Shown one piece after another: positions 1 to 8,579 of a DNA stretch of 24,917 nucleotides. The stretch lies in contig JALVQM010000040.1 in NCBI GenBank assembly GCA_027025615.1, positions 27,491 through 52,407 on the forward strand, read 5' to 3'. Below the pieces are notes generated by a model. That model saw nothing but the letters and a program-made list of their open reading frames with translations, did not search any database and was not told where the DNA came from. The stretch's first letter is position 1, and the number at the start of each line of letters is the position of its first letter. The translations under genes were made by a program, and so were the position numbers. This stretch comes from Desulfobacteraceae bacterium. GTDB taxonomy: Bacteria; Desulfobacterota; Desulfobacteria; Desulfobacterales; Desulfosarcinaceae.

Positions 1-1898
1 TCGGATGCATTGCGGGCTATATAGCTTTCTGGTTGTGGAATTCCAAGCTGACCCATGGCTTTGCGGAAAGCTGTCCTGTCTGCAGTCAGATTCAGAATTT
101 TAGTCAATCGATTTTCTAAATTATTGTTTGTTGCCGTAAGTTCCATTAAGGCTTTCATGGCTGCGCGACCGCCGAATTGGCCAACCATGACATCAAAAGA
201 ATTATCTGACAGCAGGTTTTCCAATGCATGCCGGTTGACAGGTCCCCAACAGGTAGAGGCTTTGCTTGCCGGGGCAGTGGAAAGCCCGTCGGGGTTATTG
301 GTCAGCAGCATTGGTTCAAACCCAAGGGCTGATGTTGCTTCCATGGCCTGGTAAAGGTTTGATTCCATGGCAGGCCCATAACCGATACGGAAAGGCCCTG
401 GGCCGATAAGCAAAACTCTTGGTTGGGCACTTGCCTGAGGTTTCGGCTGGAAAGATTTTTCGCTTTCAGAAAAGGACTTAGCAATGGTTTTATTTTTGTC
501 GCTTGTCGGTTTTGACTTACCCAGGTGGGCAATTTGCTCAATGAATATTGGAGCAATCCTGGTTGTTTCTGTCAATTTTTCGATTTCTACTCCCTGTTCA
601 ACGGCCGCCGCCAGCAGTTTGTATCTCCGTGTCGATCGGCTCCCCAGCAGTTCCAGGATCCTGGTGTTTGCTTGAGCATAGTCCCTTTCGTTATAGCTGG
701 AAACGGCATCCAGGGATGACATGGCCATTGCCAGGGCCTGGCTGAAATCTTCGCCTATCCCAAGACAGGCCCCGGTTGATTTACAGCGGGCGGTCAGGCA
801 GTCTTTGACAGGTTCAAACCGTTCCAGGTCCCAGCGAGGCAACCTGACTGCCACCCTGCTAGGGGGTGAGGGCTTGGGTTTTGCCCCGGCCAGTGCCTGG
901 TCTATATCCAAACCCAGGGCCAGGCGTGCAGCAGCCCGACCGAGGGGTAACTCCAGAACGCGTTCCAGGAAGGCGGCCCTCTGGTCCAGGCAGGGCGAAA
1001 CAGCCAGTATTTGCAGGTTTTTAGTAAACCTGTTGTAGGCAAACTTGCAGCTGGCAAGTCCCTGTAGTTTGAGCAGCCGGGAAATATCGCGGGCCATGGA
1101 TTGCATGTCGGATATCAGACCTGAAGCTATTGTCTGGGCCGGGAAAACCCAACAGGAATCCAGGCAATGAATGCCCACTGGATCTAGTTGCTCGATTGGC
1201 CCGATGAAAAAGAAATTGTCATTAGTGTCCCGCAAAACCACAAGATCAAGTTCGAGCCAGTTCTCTAGGGATTGTTCGGCGATCAGGATTTGAGCTGGTG
1301 GTCTGTCAAAAGCGTGCTCATAGGCCGAACGCAATTCTTCCCGATTATAGATAATCTGGCCACCAGCCCCGTCCACGGCCTGGCTGAAACGAACAAAGAA
1401 GGGGTAGCCCAATGTGTCGGCGACTTTAGAAAGCTGTTGGTCGTCGGATATTTTAATTCGGTTGGGGGCAGGTAAGGAAAGGCTTTCGGCGGCCTGGCTG
1501 AAAAATAGCGGATCAATAGTCAGCCGGCTCTGGTTGATGTCCATGCCCAGGGTCTTGCAATTTTCCTTGTTTGATCCAGCGGCATGATTCTGGATCGATT
1601 CAGCCAGAATTATGCCTTGCTTGCCACCACAGGCCGCGCAGAGGGCGTCTGGTTCCTCTCGATTCAGAATTTCGACCAGTGTGCCGGGCAGCAGTGGCTC
1701 AATATAGGTGCTGTCTGCCCTGTCCGGTTCGGTTGAAACCAGGGCTGAGTTGGGACTGACCATTACAGTTTCCAGGCCGGTGGCGCGAAATTCCGCCAGG
1801 ATCTGGGTGGCAAAAGAATCGAGTTCACCACCGTGACCGATGACAGTTGGGCCAGGTCCGATCAGCATGACTTTTGTCAGATTGCTTGACTGTTCCAT
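1..1898 (-). CDS. CarB-like protein, diverged carbamoyl-phosphate synthase large subunit homologue, cut by left edge
   Basis: The frame is open from ATG at 1898 down to the window edge: 632 codons, no stop, C-terminal part missing. AGGAG lies 5 nt before the ATG. The architecture follows CarB (usually about 1070 residues). A pre-ATP-grasp fold begins with IGPGPTVIG (13-21) and contains YIEP (65-68). The first ATP-grasp domain spans about 125-395 (GAGGQIIYN at 177-185, VGIH at 241-244, FPAQT at 252-256). A shortened helical domain spans 405-460. A second pre-ATP-grasp domain starts at RVLLIGPGPFRIG (494-506). Catalytic positions of the first site are lost. Where CarB has Q285, E299, N301 and R303 (E. 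coli numbering, from memory), this protein has K285, A299, S301 and C303. The CarB motif GQGIEFDY reads GYGPAMES. Known: CarB makes carbamoyl phosphate for arginine and pyrimidines. Inferred: this copy cannot run the first ATP reaction and is a paralogue or pseudo-enzyme. It is divergent from ileS. Its function is unknown. Confidence 0.85.
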   Translation of the reverse strand, partial: MEQSSNLTKVMLIGPGPTVIGHGGELDSFATQILAEFRATGLETVMVSPNSALVSTEPDRADSTYIEPLLPGTLVEILNREEPDALCAACGGKQGIILAESIQNHAAGSNKENCKTLGMDINQSRLTIDPLFFSQAAESLSLPAPNRIKISDDQQLSKVADTLGYPFFVRFSQAVDGAGGQIIYNREELRSAYEHAFDRPPAQILIAEQSLENWLELDLVVLRDTNDNFFFIGPIEQLDPVGIHCLDSCWVFPAQTIASGLISDMQSMARDISRLLKLQGLASCKFAYNRFTKNLQILAVSPCLDQRAAFLERVLELPLGRAAARLALGLDIDQALAGAKPKPSPPSRVAVRLPRWDLERFEPVKDCLTARCKSTGACLGIGEDFSQALAMAMSSLDAVSSYNERDYAQANTRILELLGSRSTRRYKLLAAAVEQGVEIEKLTETTRIAPIFIEQIAHLGKSKPTSDKNKTIAKSFSESEKSFQPKPQASAQPRVLLIGPGPFRIGYGPAMESNLYQAMEATSALGFEPMLLTNNPDGLSTAPASKASTCWGPVNRHALENLLSDNSFDVMVGQFGGRAAMKALMELTATNNNLENRLTKILNLTADRTAFRKAMGQLGIPQPESYIARNAS

Positions 1899-2050
1899 GA
1901 GGGCTCCTGTTTCCTGGATTTTACTGCTGAAATTAAGTATCGGCTGAAAGGATGAAAATCAAGCTTAAACCAGGCACTGTCTGTTGGAGATTGAATGTAT
2001 CGGGAAAGGTCAGCACTTGATCGAATGTGGTCCCCGGATTTTGTCTTGTC

Positions 2051-2079
2051 TTGACACATCTTATGATTCTAATTAAATA
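2051..2079 (+). promoter_or_regulatory. Candidate sigma-70 promoter for ileS-lspA
   Basis: An exact TTGACA -35 box at 2051-2056 is followed by an AT-rich -10 region. TTAAAT lies at 2073-2078 (16-nt spacer), or TAAATA at 2074-2079 (17-nt spacer). The expected transcript starts near 2086, about 30 nt before the ileS ATG. That is too short for a T-box or other large leader. The -10 box is weak, so the exact register is uncertain. Confidence 0.5.
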
Positions 2080-2114
2080 AGTCGTTTTGATACTTGCACT
2101 CCACGGAGGATTAC

Positions 2115-4907
2115 ATGGATTATAAAAAAACTCTAAATTTACCAAAAACCAAGTTCCCCATGAAGGCCAACCTGGCGCAACGGGAGCCTCAACAATTGTC
2201 TGAATGGGAAAAGATGGGGCTTTACGACCGGTTGCGTCGGAGTTCTGCGGACCGTCCCCGTTTTATTCTCCATGACGGACCTCCATATGCAAATGGACAC
2301 ATACACATGGGCACTGCCTTGAACAAAGTCCTTAAGGATTTTATCGTTCGCAGCCGGCAAATGTCGGGTTTCGATGCCGTTTATGTGCCGGGATGGGATT
2401 GCCATGGTTTGCCCATTGAGCACAACGTGGAGAAAGAACTCGGCAGCAAAAAGCAAAACATGAGCCAGGCCGAAATAAGGCGCAAATGCAGAAAATATGC
2501 TGAAAAATTTATAGATATACAAAGGAATGAATTCAAAAGGCTGGGAGTTCTTGGAGACTGGGATAATCCTTATCTTACCATGAGTTACCAGTATGAGGCT
2601 ATAATAGCTCGTGAGTGTTGCAGTTTTGCCATGGATGGCAGTTTATATAGGAGTAAAAAGCCGATCCATTGGTGTTGCAGCTGCCAGACGGCCCTGGCCG
2701 AAGCCGAGATAGAGTATGCCGATGAAACATCACCGTCGATTTTTGTCAAATTTGACGTGATCGATGACCTGGGCGATGTAGATCCTGCATTGGCAGGGAA
2801 AAAAGTTGCCATGGTAATCTGGACAACGACACCATGGACCCTGCCGGCTAACCTGGCTATCGCCTTGCATCCTGATTTTATCTATGCCGCAGTTGATACA
2901 GGGCGGGATCAATTGCTGATAGTTGCGCGTGAACTGGTTGATCAGGCCATGGCGACTTTCGGTTATAAGTCTTATTCCGTTGTTTGCGAAATAAAGGCGG
3001 CGGCCCTGGAAAATAAGAATTGCCGACATCCGCTGTACGATCGCAACTCATTGATAATTCTTGGTGAACATGTAACCTTGGACGCAGGCACGGGCTGTGT
3101 CCATACGGCTCCGGGACATGGTCGGGAAGATTATGAAGTCGGTCTGCGTTATGGCCTGGAGGCATATGCACCGGTTGATGAACAGGGACGCTTCACAGCC
3201 GAAGTCGGTTTCTTTGCCGGTCAAAAGGTTTTCGAAGCCAATGAAGAAATTAATGCCAAGCTCAAACAGCTTGGGGTGTTGTTGGCTGAAGAAAAAATCG
3301 AGCATTCCTATCCTCATTGCTGGCGCTGTAAGCGGCCGGTCATTTTTAGAGCCACCTCCCAGTGGTTTATTTCCATGGAGAAAAATGACCTGCGGCAAAA
3401 ATCACTGGACGCAATTGACCAGGTATCCTGGATACCCGGTTGGGGCAAGGATCGAATTTATGGAATGATTGAAAACAGGCCTGATTGGTGTGTTTCCCGT
3501 CAAAGGGCGTGGGGTGTGCCAATAACTGTTTTTGTCTGCTCCCAATGTGGTTGCCTTTTAAAGGATAAACGGGCAGTGGAGCGCATCTACCAATTGTTCA
3601 TGGAGCATGGAGCCGATGTATGGTTTGAAAAAGAGACTCCAGAGCTGCTACCTGAAGAGGTCGCCTGCCCCGAATGCGGGAGCAGGACTTTCAAAAAAGA
3701 GACCGACATCCTGGATGTATGGTTTGATTCCGGCGTCAGTCATGCGGCGGTACTAGAAACCCGCCCGGATTTACACTGGCCGGCGGACCTTTACCTGGAA
3801 GGTAGCGACCAGCATCGGGGGTGGTTCCACAGTTCCCTGTTGACCGCGGTGGGTACAAGATCCCGGGCGCCTTACAAAGCCGTGCTGACTCATGGTTTCG
3901 TGGTGGATGCGGAAGGCAAGAAAATGTCCAAGTCCCTCGGTAACGTTGTTGCCCCCAAACAGGTCATTAATCGTTACGGGGCGGAAATTCTGCGTTTGTG
4001 GGTTTCGGCATCGGATTACAGGGATGATATCCGCATTTCCGACAATATCCTGCGTCAGCTGGTCGATGCCTATCGCCGTATTCGCAATACCTGCCGGTTC
4101 ATGCTGGGCAACCTGAATGATTTCGACCCGCGCACCGACATTGTGGCTTACCGGCAGATGGAAGATATCGATCGCTTCGCCCTCCATCGTTTGCAGCAAT
4201 TGATTTCCAGGGCGGAACGTGCTTACGCGGACTTCGAATTTCATGTGATTCATCACAGCCTGCACAACTATTGTGCAGTGGATTTGTCTGCCTTCTACCT
4301 GGATGTACTCAAGGACCGGCTTTACACAAGTGCTCCGCGTTCCATTGCCCGACGCAGTGCTCAGACTGCCATCTATTATATCCTGGATAATCTGGCCCGC
4401 ATGATGGCCCCTATCCTGGTTTTTACTGCGGAAGAGATTTGGCAATATATGCCCGACAATGATCACAAAGAAGCGAGTGTCCATTTGGCGGCCATGCCCA
4501 GTCCTAATCCGCAGTGGCGTGATGATGAGCTTGCCCATAAATGGGAGATGATTCTGGAAATCCGTTCCGTGGTTACCAAAGCCCTTGAGCAGGCCCGTAT
4601 AGACAAGCTTATCGGCCACAGTCTGGATGCTGGGGTTACAATCGGGGTGGACCGGCAACGATTCGATATTCTATCGCCGTATGCCAGGCAGTTAAGATCA
4701 ATTTTTATCGTGTCACAGGCCGAGTTGGTCCAGGGTGAATTGGATGACGCCCACTTGGAGCATGAGAATCAGATATTTGTCAGGGTCCAGCCGGCGGAAG
4801 GCAAAAAATGCCAGCGCTGCTGGGTTCATGATATTACAGTAGGATCTGATGAAAAGCATTCCGAAATCTGTGCTCGTTGTCTGACCAACCTGGGAGAAAG
4901 CACCTAG
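2115..4907 (+). CDS. ileS: Isoleucyl-tRNA synthetase
   Basis: Class I aminoacyl-tRNA synthetase that charges tRNA-Ile with isoleucine in the cytoplasm. It is 930 residues, the usual bacterial length. The HIGH signature is HIHMGT at 62-67 within PPYANGHIHMG. The KMSKS loop is KKMSKS at 602-607. A long CP1 editing domain lies between them and contains TTTPWTLPANLA. After KMSKS comes an anticodon-binding helical region, and the C-terminal zinc finger has Cys pairs starting at C899 (CQRC ... CARC). I chose ATG 2115 because GGAGG at 2105-2109 sits 5 nt upstream and the protein then begins MDYKKTLNLP, as is typical of the family. An in-frame ATG at 2094 would put that Shine-Dalgarno inside the gene. 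The gene abuts lspA, and the two probably form one transcript. Confidence 0.97.
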   Translation: MDYKKTLNLPKTKFPMKANLAQREPQQLSEWEKMGLYDRLRRSSADRPRFILHDGPPYANGHIHMGTALNKVLKDFIVRSRQMSGFDAVYVPGWDCHGLPIEHNVEKELGSKKQNMSQAEIRRKCRKYAEKFIDIQRNEFKRLGVLGDWDNPYLTMSYQYEAIIARECCSFAMDGSLYRSKKPIHWCCSCQTALAEAEIEYADETSPSIFVKFDVIDDLGDVDPALAGKKVAMVIWTTTPWTLPANLAIALHPDFIYAAVDTGRDQLLIVARELVDQAMATFGYKSYSVVCEIKAAALENKNCRHPLYDRNSLIILGEHVTLDAGTGCVHTAPGHGREDYEVGLRYGLEAYAPVDEQGRFTAEVGFFAGQKVFEANEEINAKLKQLGVLLAEEKIEHSYPHCWRCKRPVIFRATSQWFISMEKNDLRQKSLDAIDQVSWIPGWGKDRIYGMIENRPDWCVSRQRAWGVPITVFVCSQCGCLLKDKRAVERIYQLFMEHGADVWFEKETPELLPEEVACPECGSRTFKKETDILDVWFDSGVSHAAVLETRPDLHWPADLYLEGSDQHRGWFHSSLLTAVGTRSRAPYKAVLTHGFVVDAEGKKMSKSLGNVVAPKQVINRYGAEILRLWVSASDYRDDIRISDNILRQLVDAYRRIRNTCRFMLGNLNDFDPRTDIVAYRQMEDIDRFALHRLQQLISRAERAYADFEFHVIHHSLHNYCAVDLSAFYLDVLKDRLYTSAPRSIARRSAQTAIYYILDNLARMMAPILVFTAEEIWQYMPDNDHKEASVHLAAMPSPNPQWRDDELAHKWEMILEIRSVVTKALEQARIDKLIGHSLDAGVTIGVDRQRFDILSPYARQLRSIFIVSQAELVQGELDDAHLEHENQIFVRVQPAEGKKCQRCWVHDITVGSDEKHSEICARCLTNLGEST

Positions 4908-5417
4908 ATGACTGCCAAGGCAAGTGTCGGCTTTACAATGAGCGGGTTTGCTCGTTTTCTGCTTGTTGCTTTGGCTATCTGTTTGTTGGATCAGGTTACA
5001 AAACAGCTTGTGATTGTCAATATTCCGAAATTCGGACACGTGGAGATTATCCCAGGCTTTTTTGACCTTACCCATCTTTACAATCCAGGAGGTGCATTTG
5101 GCTTTATGGCCAGGGGAAATACGGCCTGGCTTAACATTTTCTTCATTGTCTTCGGGTGCTTTACCCTGGGTGTAATCGTATATTTTTTGCGGCATACGCC
5201 AGATACCCACAAATTTCTTCAATTGGCCCTGGCTCTTATCTGCGGGGGAGCGATCGGTAACCTTGTTGACCGTGTAAGGTTCGGGCAGGTAGTTGATTTC
5301 CTTGATTTCTATATAGGTTCTTATCATTGGCCGGCTTTTAATCTGGCCGACAGTGCCATTACCACCGGGGTGGGTATTTTCTTGCTGCACCTGCTGCTAA
5401 AAAAAATACCCTATTGA
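4908..5417 (+). CDS. lspA: Lipoprotein signal peptidase (signal peptidase II)
   Basis: Inner-membrane aspartyl protease that removes the signal peptide from diacylglyceryl-modified prolipoproteins. It is 169 residues with four hydrophobic segments: about 14-33, 72-93, 104-118 and 147-165. The family motifs are present: DQVTK (28-32), YNPGGAFG (58-65), GNLVDR (117-122), VVDFLDF (128-134) and FNLADSAI (144-151). D130 and D148 are the expected catalytic pair. The ATG directly follows the ileS stop codon TAG, so the pair is translationally coupled. A second ATG at 4938 would still give a complete enzyme, and neither start has a strong Shine-Dalgarno. ileS-lspA is a very common bacterial pairing. 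Confidence 0.95.
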   Translation: MTAKASVGFTMSGFARFLLVALAICLLDQVTKQLVIVNIPKFGHVEIIPGFFDLTHLYNPGGAFGFMARGNTAWLNIFFIVFGCFTLGVIVYFLRHTPDTHKFLQLALALICGGAIGNLVDRVRFGQVVDFLDFYIGSYHWPAFNLADSAITTGVGIFLLHLLLKKIPY

Positions 5418-5447
5418 TAATGGCCTTATAAACCCTTGTTGCCCGTC

Positions 5448-5503
5448 GCGGCAGGTGAAACCGTGGCTTTACCCCGGGGCACCCCTTGTCCTGGAGGGGC
5501 CGC
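5448..5503 (+). other. GC-rich foldable segment in the lspA-holA gap
   Basis: The 268-nt gap contains a GC-rich stretch with nested inverted repeats. GCGGC at 5448-5452 pairs with GCCGC at 5499-5503. Inside it GGTGAA (5454-5459) can pair with TTTACC (5468-5473, one G-U), and CCCCT with AGGGG. An 8-bp palindrome CCCCGGGG lies at 5472-5479. No T-tract follows, so it is not a classical terminator. It could stabilise the ileS-lspA mRNA 3' end or be a small structured RNA. The match to any named RNA family is unknown. Confidence 0.3.
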
Positions 5504-5598
5504 TGTATATTGTATCTATAATGTGTCTGGTGCAGTGGTTTCCAATGGCCGGACAGGCATGTCAACAAAATAACCTTTATATTTCAAAGTCGATCTTT

Positions 5599-5646
5599 TT
5601 GCGAATGAACCATAGGTTATGATATAAAAATTTCTTAATTCGAATT
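5599..5646 (+). promoter_or_regulatory. Candidate promoter for holA-pyk with adjacent palindrome
   Basis: TTGCGA at 5599-5604, an 18-nt spacer and TATAAA at 5623-5628 form a plausible sigma-70 promoter. It lies about 55 nt before the holA start. The 10-bp palindrome AATTCGAATT at 5637-5646 lies around the expected transcription start and could be an operator, though it is short and AT-rich. Confidence 0.4.
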
Positions 5647-5685
5647 GAAATAATTCTGGCTGCAAGGGGCCGGGAGTCAGGTGAA

Positions 5686-7083
5686 ATGGCGGAGGTACAG
5701 TTCAAGGCTTTCATGAAGGCAGGGGGGGACGCACAGGATTCAGAGTTTCCACCTGTTTGTCTGCTATATGGTCAGAGCCTGCTTGTTGAACAAGCTTGCG
5801 ACCTGATTCTGACCCGTGTTTTAGGAGATCTTGACCGGCAGATATACTGCGAAGTTATTGACGGGGCCGTGGAAGAGACGGCCCGTGCCCTTGAGGCCGT
5901 CAATACTTATGGCCTGCTGTCAGAGGTCAAGGTTGTGCTTGTGAAGGACAGCCGCATTTTTTACCGAAAGCATAACCGGCAGGTGTTGGCCAGAAAAATG
6001 GTTGAACAATATGAAGAGGGTCGCCAGCTTGCCGCTGCCAGGCGATTTGCAGATCTTTGCAGCCTGTTAGAACTTGATCCTGGCAGTCTGCCGCAAAAAC
6101 AGGCTTTACCACCGGTGTTGGGCGACCTGCCGATGAAAATGCTGGAAGAGCTGTCAGAGGTGTGTCGCTCCAGGAAATTGGGAGGTTTCACAGGTCATAA
6201 ATGGGAGGAAACGCTGGAAAAAGCAATCAGCAAGGGTTTCCCGCCGAAGCATTACCTGGTTATTACCACAGATACGGTTGACAAACGCCGAAGCCTCTAT
6301 AAAACAATAAAGGCCCGGGGCTTGGTGGTTGATTGTGCCGTTGCTGATGGATTCAGGGCTGCCGATCAAAGATCCCAGCAAAAGGTGATGCGTGATACTA
6401 TGGAACAATTTTTAATCAAAGCTGGGAAAAAGGCTGCTGCTGGTGTTTTTGAAGAACTTTGGCAACGTTGCGGCTTTGAACTGCGTCGTTTTGTCAATGA
6501 CCTGGAAAAGGTGATCAATTATGTTGGCCCCAGGAAGATGGTCGAGCCCGGCGACGTAACCCAGGTGGTAAGCCGTTCCAGGCAAGACCCGATCTACGAG
6601 CTGACAAATGCTATGGCAGGACGGGATACAGGTCGGGCCCTGTTTTACCTCCACAATTTACTTGGTGCAGACACCCATCCATTACAGATTATGGCCGCCA
6701 TGATCAATCAGGTAAGGAAACTCATGATTGCCAGATGCTTTCTTGACCAGTTGCCGGCTGGCATCTGGGGGCCCAATATGAGCTACCAACGGTTTCAGCA
6801 GGAAGTGATGTCGGCCGTCTTGGAGTTTGACAAAGAGTGTAAAGAGCGACAGGATGGAATGAAAGACGCGGGAGACCTTTTACTTGCAGGCAATCCCCGC
6901 AGCACATACCCTGTATATCAGACCTTGGTCAAAGCCGGCGGCTTCGAAACGGTTGAGCTTGTTAACGCATTCGAACTTCTTAATAACGCCGACCTTAAAT
7001 TGAAAAGTTATTCCCAGCGGCCGACCCTGGTCTTGGAAAACGTCCTGATGAATATTTGTAATAAAAAAGGGAGGCGTCCATGA
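5686..7083 (+). CDS. holA: DNA polymerase III delta subunit, long form
   Basis: Delta is the clamp-loader subunit that opens the beta sliding clamp. Family features include an N-terminal Rossmann-like region with LLYGQSLLVEQA (26-37), NTYGLLSEVKVVLVKDSRIF (73-92), and TTDTVDKRRSLYKTIKARG (194-212). The C-terminal part carries DPIYELTNAM (301-310) and LQIMAAMINQVRKL (333-346), typical of delta. At 465 residues it is clearly longer than the usual 330-345. Most of the excess is an insertion at about 95-180, before the conserved VITTDTVDKR strand, and some lies at 355-415. No frameshift is needed to explain it. GGGAG/AGGTG precede the ATG. The stop overlaps the pyk start (ATGA), so holA and pyk are coupled. 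The holA call rests on these motifs; the insertion's role is unknown. Confidence 0.88.
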   Translation: MAEVQFKAFMKAGGDAQDSEFPPVCLLYGQSLLVEQACDLILTRVLGDLDRQIYCEVIDGAVEETARALEAVNTYGLLSEVKVVLVKDSRIFYRKHNRQVLARKMVEQYEEGRQLAAARRFADLCSLLELDPGSLPQKQALPPVLGDLPMKMLEELSEVCRSRKLGGFTGHKWEETLEKAISKGFPPKHYLVITTDTVDKRRSLYKTIKARGLVVDCAVADGFRAADQRSQQKVMRDTMEQFLIKAGKKAAAGVFEELWQRCGFELRRFVNDLEKVINYVGPRKMVEPGDVTQVVSRSRQDPIYELTNAMAGRDTGRALFYLHNLLGADTHPLQIMAAMINQVRKLMIARCFLDQLPAGIWGPNMSYQRFQQEVMSAVLEFDKECKERQDGMKDAGDLLLAGNPRSTYPVYQTLVKAGGFETVELVNAFELLNNADLKLKSYSQRPTLVLENVLMNICNKKGRRP

Positions 7084-8489
7084 GACGACCAAAGACGAAA
7101 ATTGTCTGTACCATCGGTCCGGCCAGCAGCAGCCACCAGGTAATCGACGGGATGATTGCCGCCGGTTTGAGTGTAGCCAGGCTCAATTTCTCCCACGGCA
7201 GCCATGCTGATCACAAGGAAAAGATTACTTTGCTTCGCAGTCGCAGCGAAGCTTTAGGGCGGCCGATAGCGATACTGCAGGATTTATGCGGACCCAAGAT
7301 CCGGGTCGGCCTGATTCCCGAACCGGGTTTGCGTTTGGAACCGGGGCATAAGCTTATTTTGTGTTCAACCAGCGCCGAGATAGAGAAAAATGAGGTACAG
7401 GTGAGTTACCAGGAACTTCCCCGGGAAGTCAGGCGGGGAGACCAGATTCTGCTCGCCGATGGGATGATGGAACTGGTGGTGGAAAAGACAAGTGCCGATA
7501 GAATCGAGGCCAGAGTGATTACCGGTGGAGTTTTGACTTCGCATAAGGGAATTAACCTTCCTGCCAGCAGTATTTCTGTGCCGTCCATGACCGATAAAGA
7601 CAGAAAGGATCTTCAGTTTGGTCTCCAGGCTGAAGTTGATTACGTGGCCCTGTCATTTGTCAGGACGGCCAATGATGTCCTTGATATCAAAAATATTATC
7701 GCCGGCCAGGGCAAGGATACACCTGTTATTGCAAAAATTGAAAAGCACGAAGCCCTTGATAATATTGATGCGATTATTGAGGCGGCCGATGGTATCATGG
7801 TAGCCAGGGGCGATTTGGGAGTAGAAATCGCCCTTGAAGAAGTCCCCAACATTCAAAAAAATCTGGTGAGATACGCTAATCAGGCTGGAAAACCGGCCAT
7901 AATAGCAACACAGATGCTGCGGTCCATGGTGGATGCTCCTCGTCCGACAAGGGCCGAAGCCACCGATGTGGCCAATGCCGTGCTCGACGGCGCCGATGCA
8001 GTGATGCTGTCTGAAGAGACTGCCTCAGGGGCATATCCTGTAGAAGCTGTGCGTTTCATGAATAAAATTATTACCAGCACTGAAAAAAGATACCCCCATG
8101 GGAAATACCTTGAGCTTGGAATTCAAAAAGGGGTTTCCCAGTCAGTTGCGTATGCCGGCTGTGTGCTGGCGCAAAGGCTTGGGGCCGCTGCCATAGTTGC
8201 TACGACCCGTTCCGGACTTACTGCCACCCATCTGGCACGTTACCGTCCCAAAGCGCCTATCGTTGCCTTGTGCCCGGATCAGAAAGCAGTACGAAAATTA
8301 GCCCTTTATTGGGGGTGTTCACCCTGCGGCTGGTCATTGGAAGAAGATACTGATCAAATGGTTGAAAATGCGGCTGAAATGGCAGTAAGAGAAGGATATT
8401 GCATTAAGGGTGACCAGTTGGTGGTTACCGCGGGACGACCGTTGTGGGCCCAGGGGACCACTAACATGCTTTGGGTCAAGACCGTCTGA
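7080..8489 (+). CDS. pyk: Pyruvate kinase
   Basis: Catalyses the last step of glycolysis, phosphoenolpyruvate plus ADP to pyruvate plus ATP. The 469-residue protein shows the standard order. The N-terminal segment is KTKIVCTIGPASS (5-17), then ARLNFSHGSHADH. The B domain follows. The catalytic signature IAKIEKHEALDNIDAI lies near 217-234. ADGIMVARGDLGVEI carries the metal-binding Glu/Asp region near 236-250. The sequence MLSEETASGAYP comes next. A complete C-terminal regulatory domain ends GTTNMLWVKTV. GGAGG is placed just before the ATG, which overlaps the holA stop by 4 nt. Coupling to holA looks like simple operon packing, not a functional link. Nothing key is missing. Confidence 0.97.
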   Translation: MRRPKTKIVCTIGPASSSHQVIDGMIAAGLSVARLNFSHGSHADHKEKITLLRSRSEALGRPIAILQDLCGPKIRVGLIPEPGLRLEPGHKLILCSTSAEIEKNEVQVSYQELPREVRRGDQILLADGMMELVVEKTSADRIEARVITGGVLTSHKGINLPASSISVPSMTDKDRKDLQFGLQAEVDYVALSFVRTANDVLDIKNIIAGQGKDTPVIAKIEKHEALDNIDAIIEAADGIMVARGDLGVEIALEEVPNIQKNLVRYANQAGKPAIIATQMLRSMVDAPRPTRAEATDVANAVLDGADAVMLSEETASGAYPVEAVRFMNKIITSTEKRYPHGKYLELGIQKGVSQSVAYAGCVLAQRLGAAAIVATTRSGLTATHLARYRPKAPIVALCPDQKAVRKLALYWGCSPCGWSLEEDTDQMVENAAEMAVREGYCIKGDQLVVTAGRPLWAQGTTNMLWVKTV

Positions 8490-8579
8490 CAGGTTATGGG
8501 TTACTTCACTTGGCTTTTGCCGGGTTAAAATCAAGATGGGATTTTCTATAGATTCAGATTTATAAAAAGTTAGAGTGAA

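Noticed and set aside
118..124. Apparent single-base frameshift in the CarB-like gene
   Set aside because: A first hand reverse-complement suggested a stop here. Rechecking the plus-strand triplets shows AAT-TTA-GAA in frame and no stop from 1898 to the edge.
1899..2114. T-box or other riboswitch before ileS, and a promoter for the CarB-like gene
   Set aside because: The predicted ileS leader is only about 30 nt. On the minus strand TTGATT-N17-TACTTA (1934-1962) matches too poorly at -10 to list as a feature.
3771..4658. 295-codon open frame on the minus strand inside ileS
   Set aside because: It lies wholly within ileS, has no ribosome site, and its product resembles no family. It is a shadow of the real gene.
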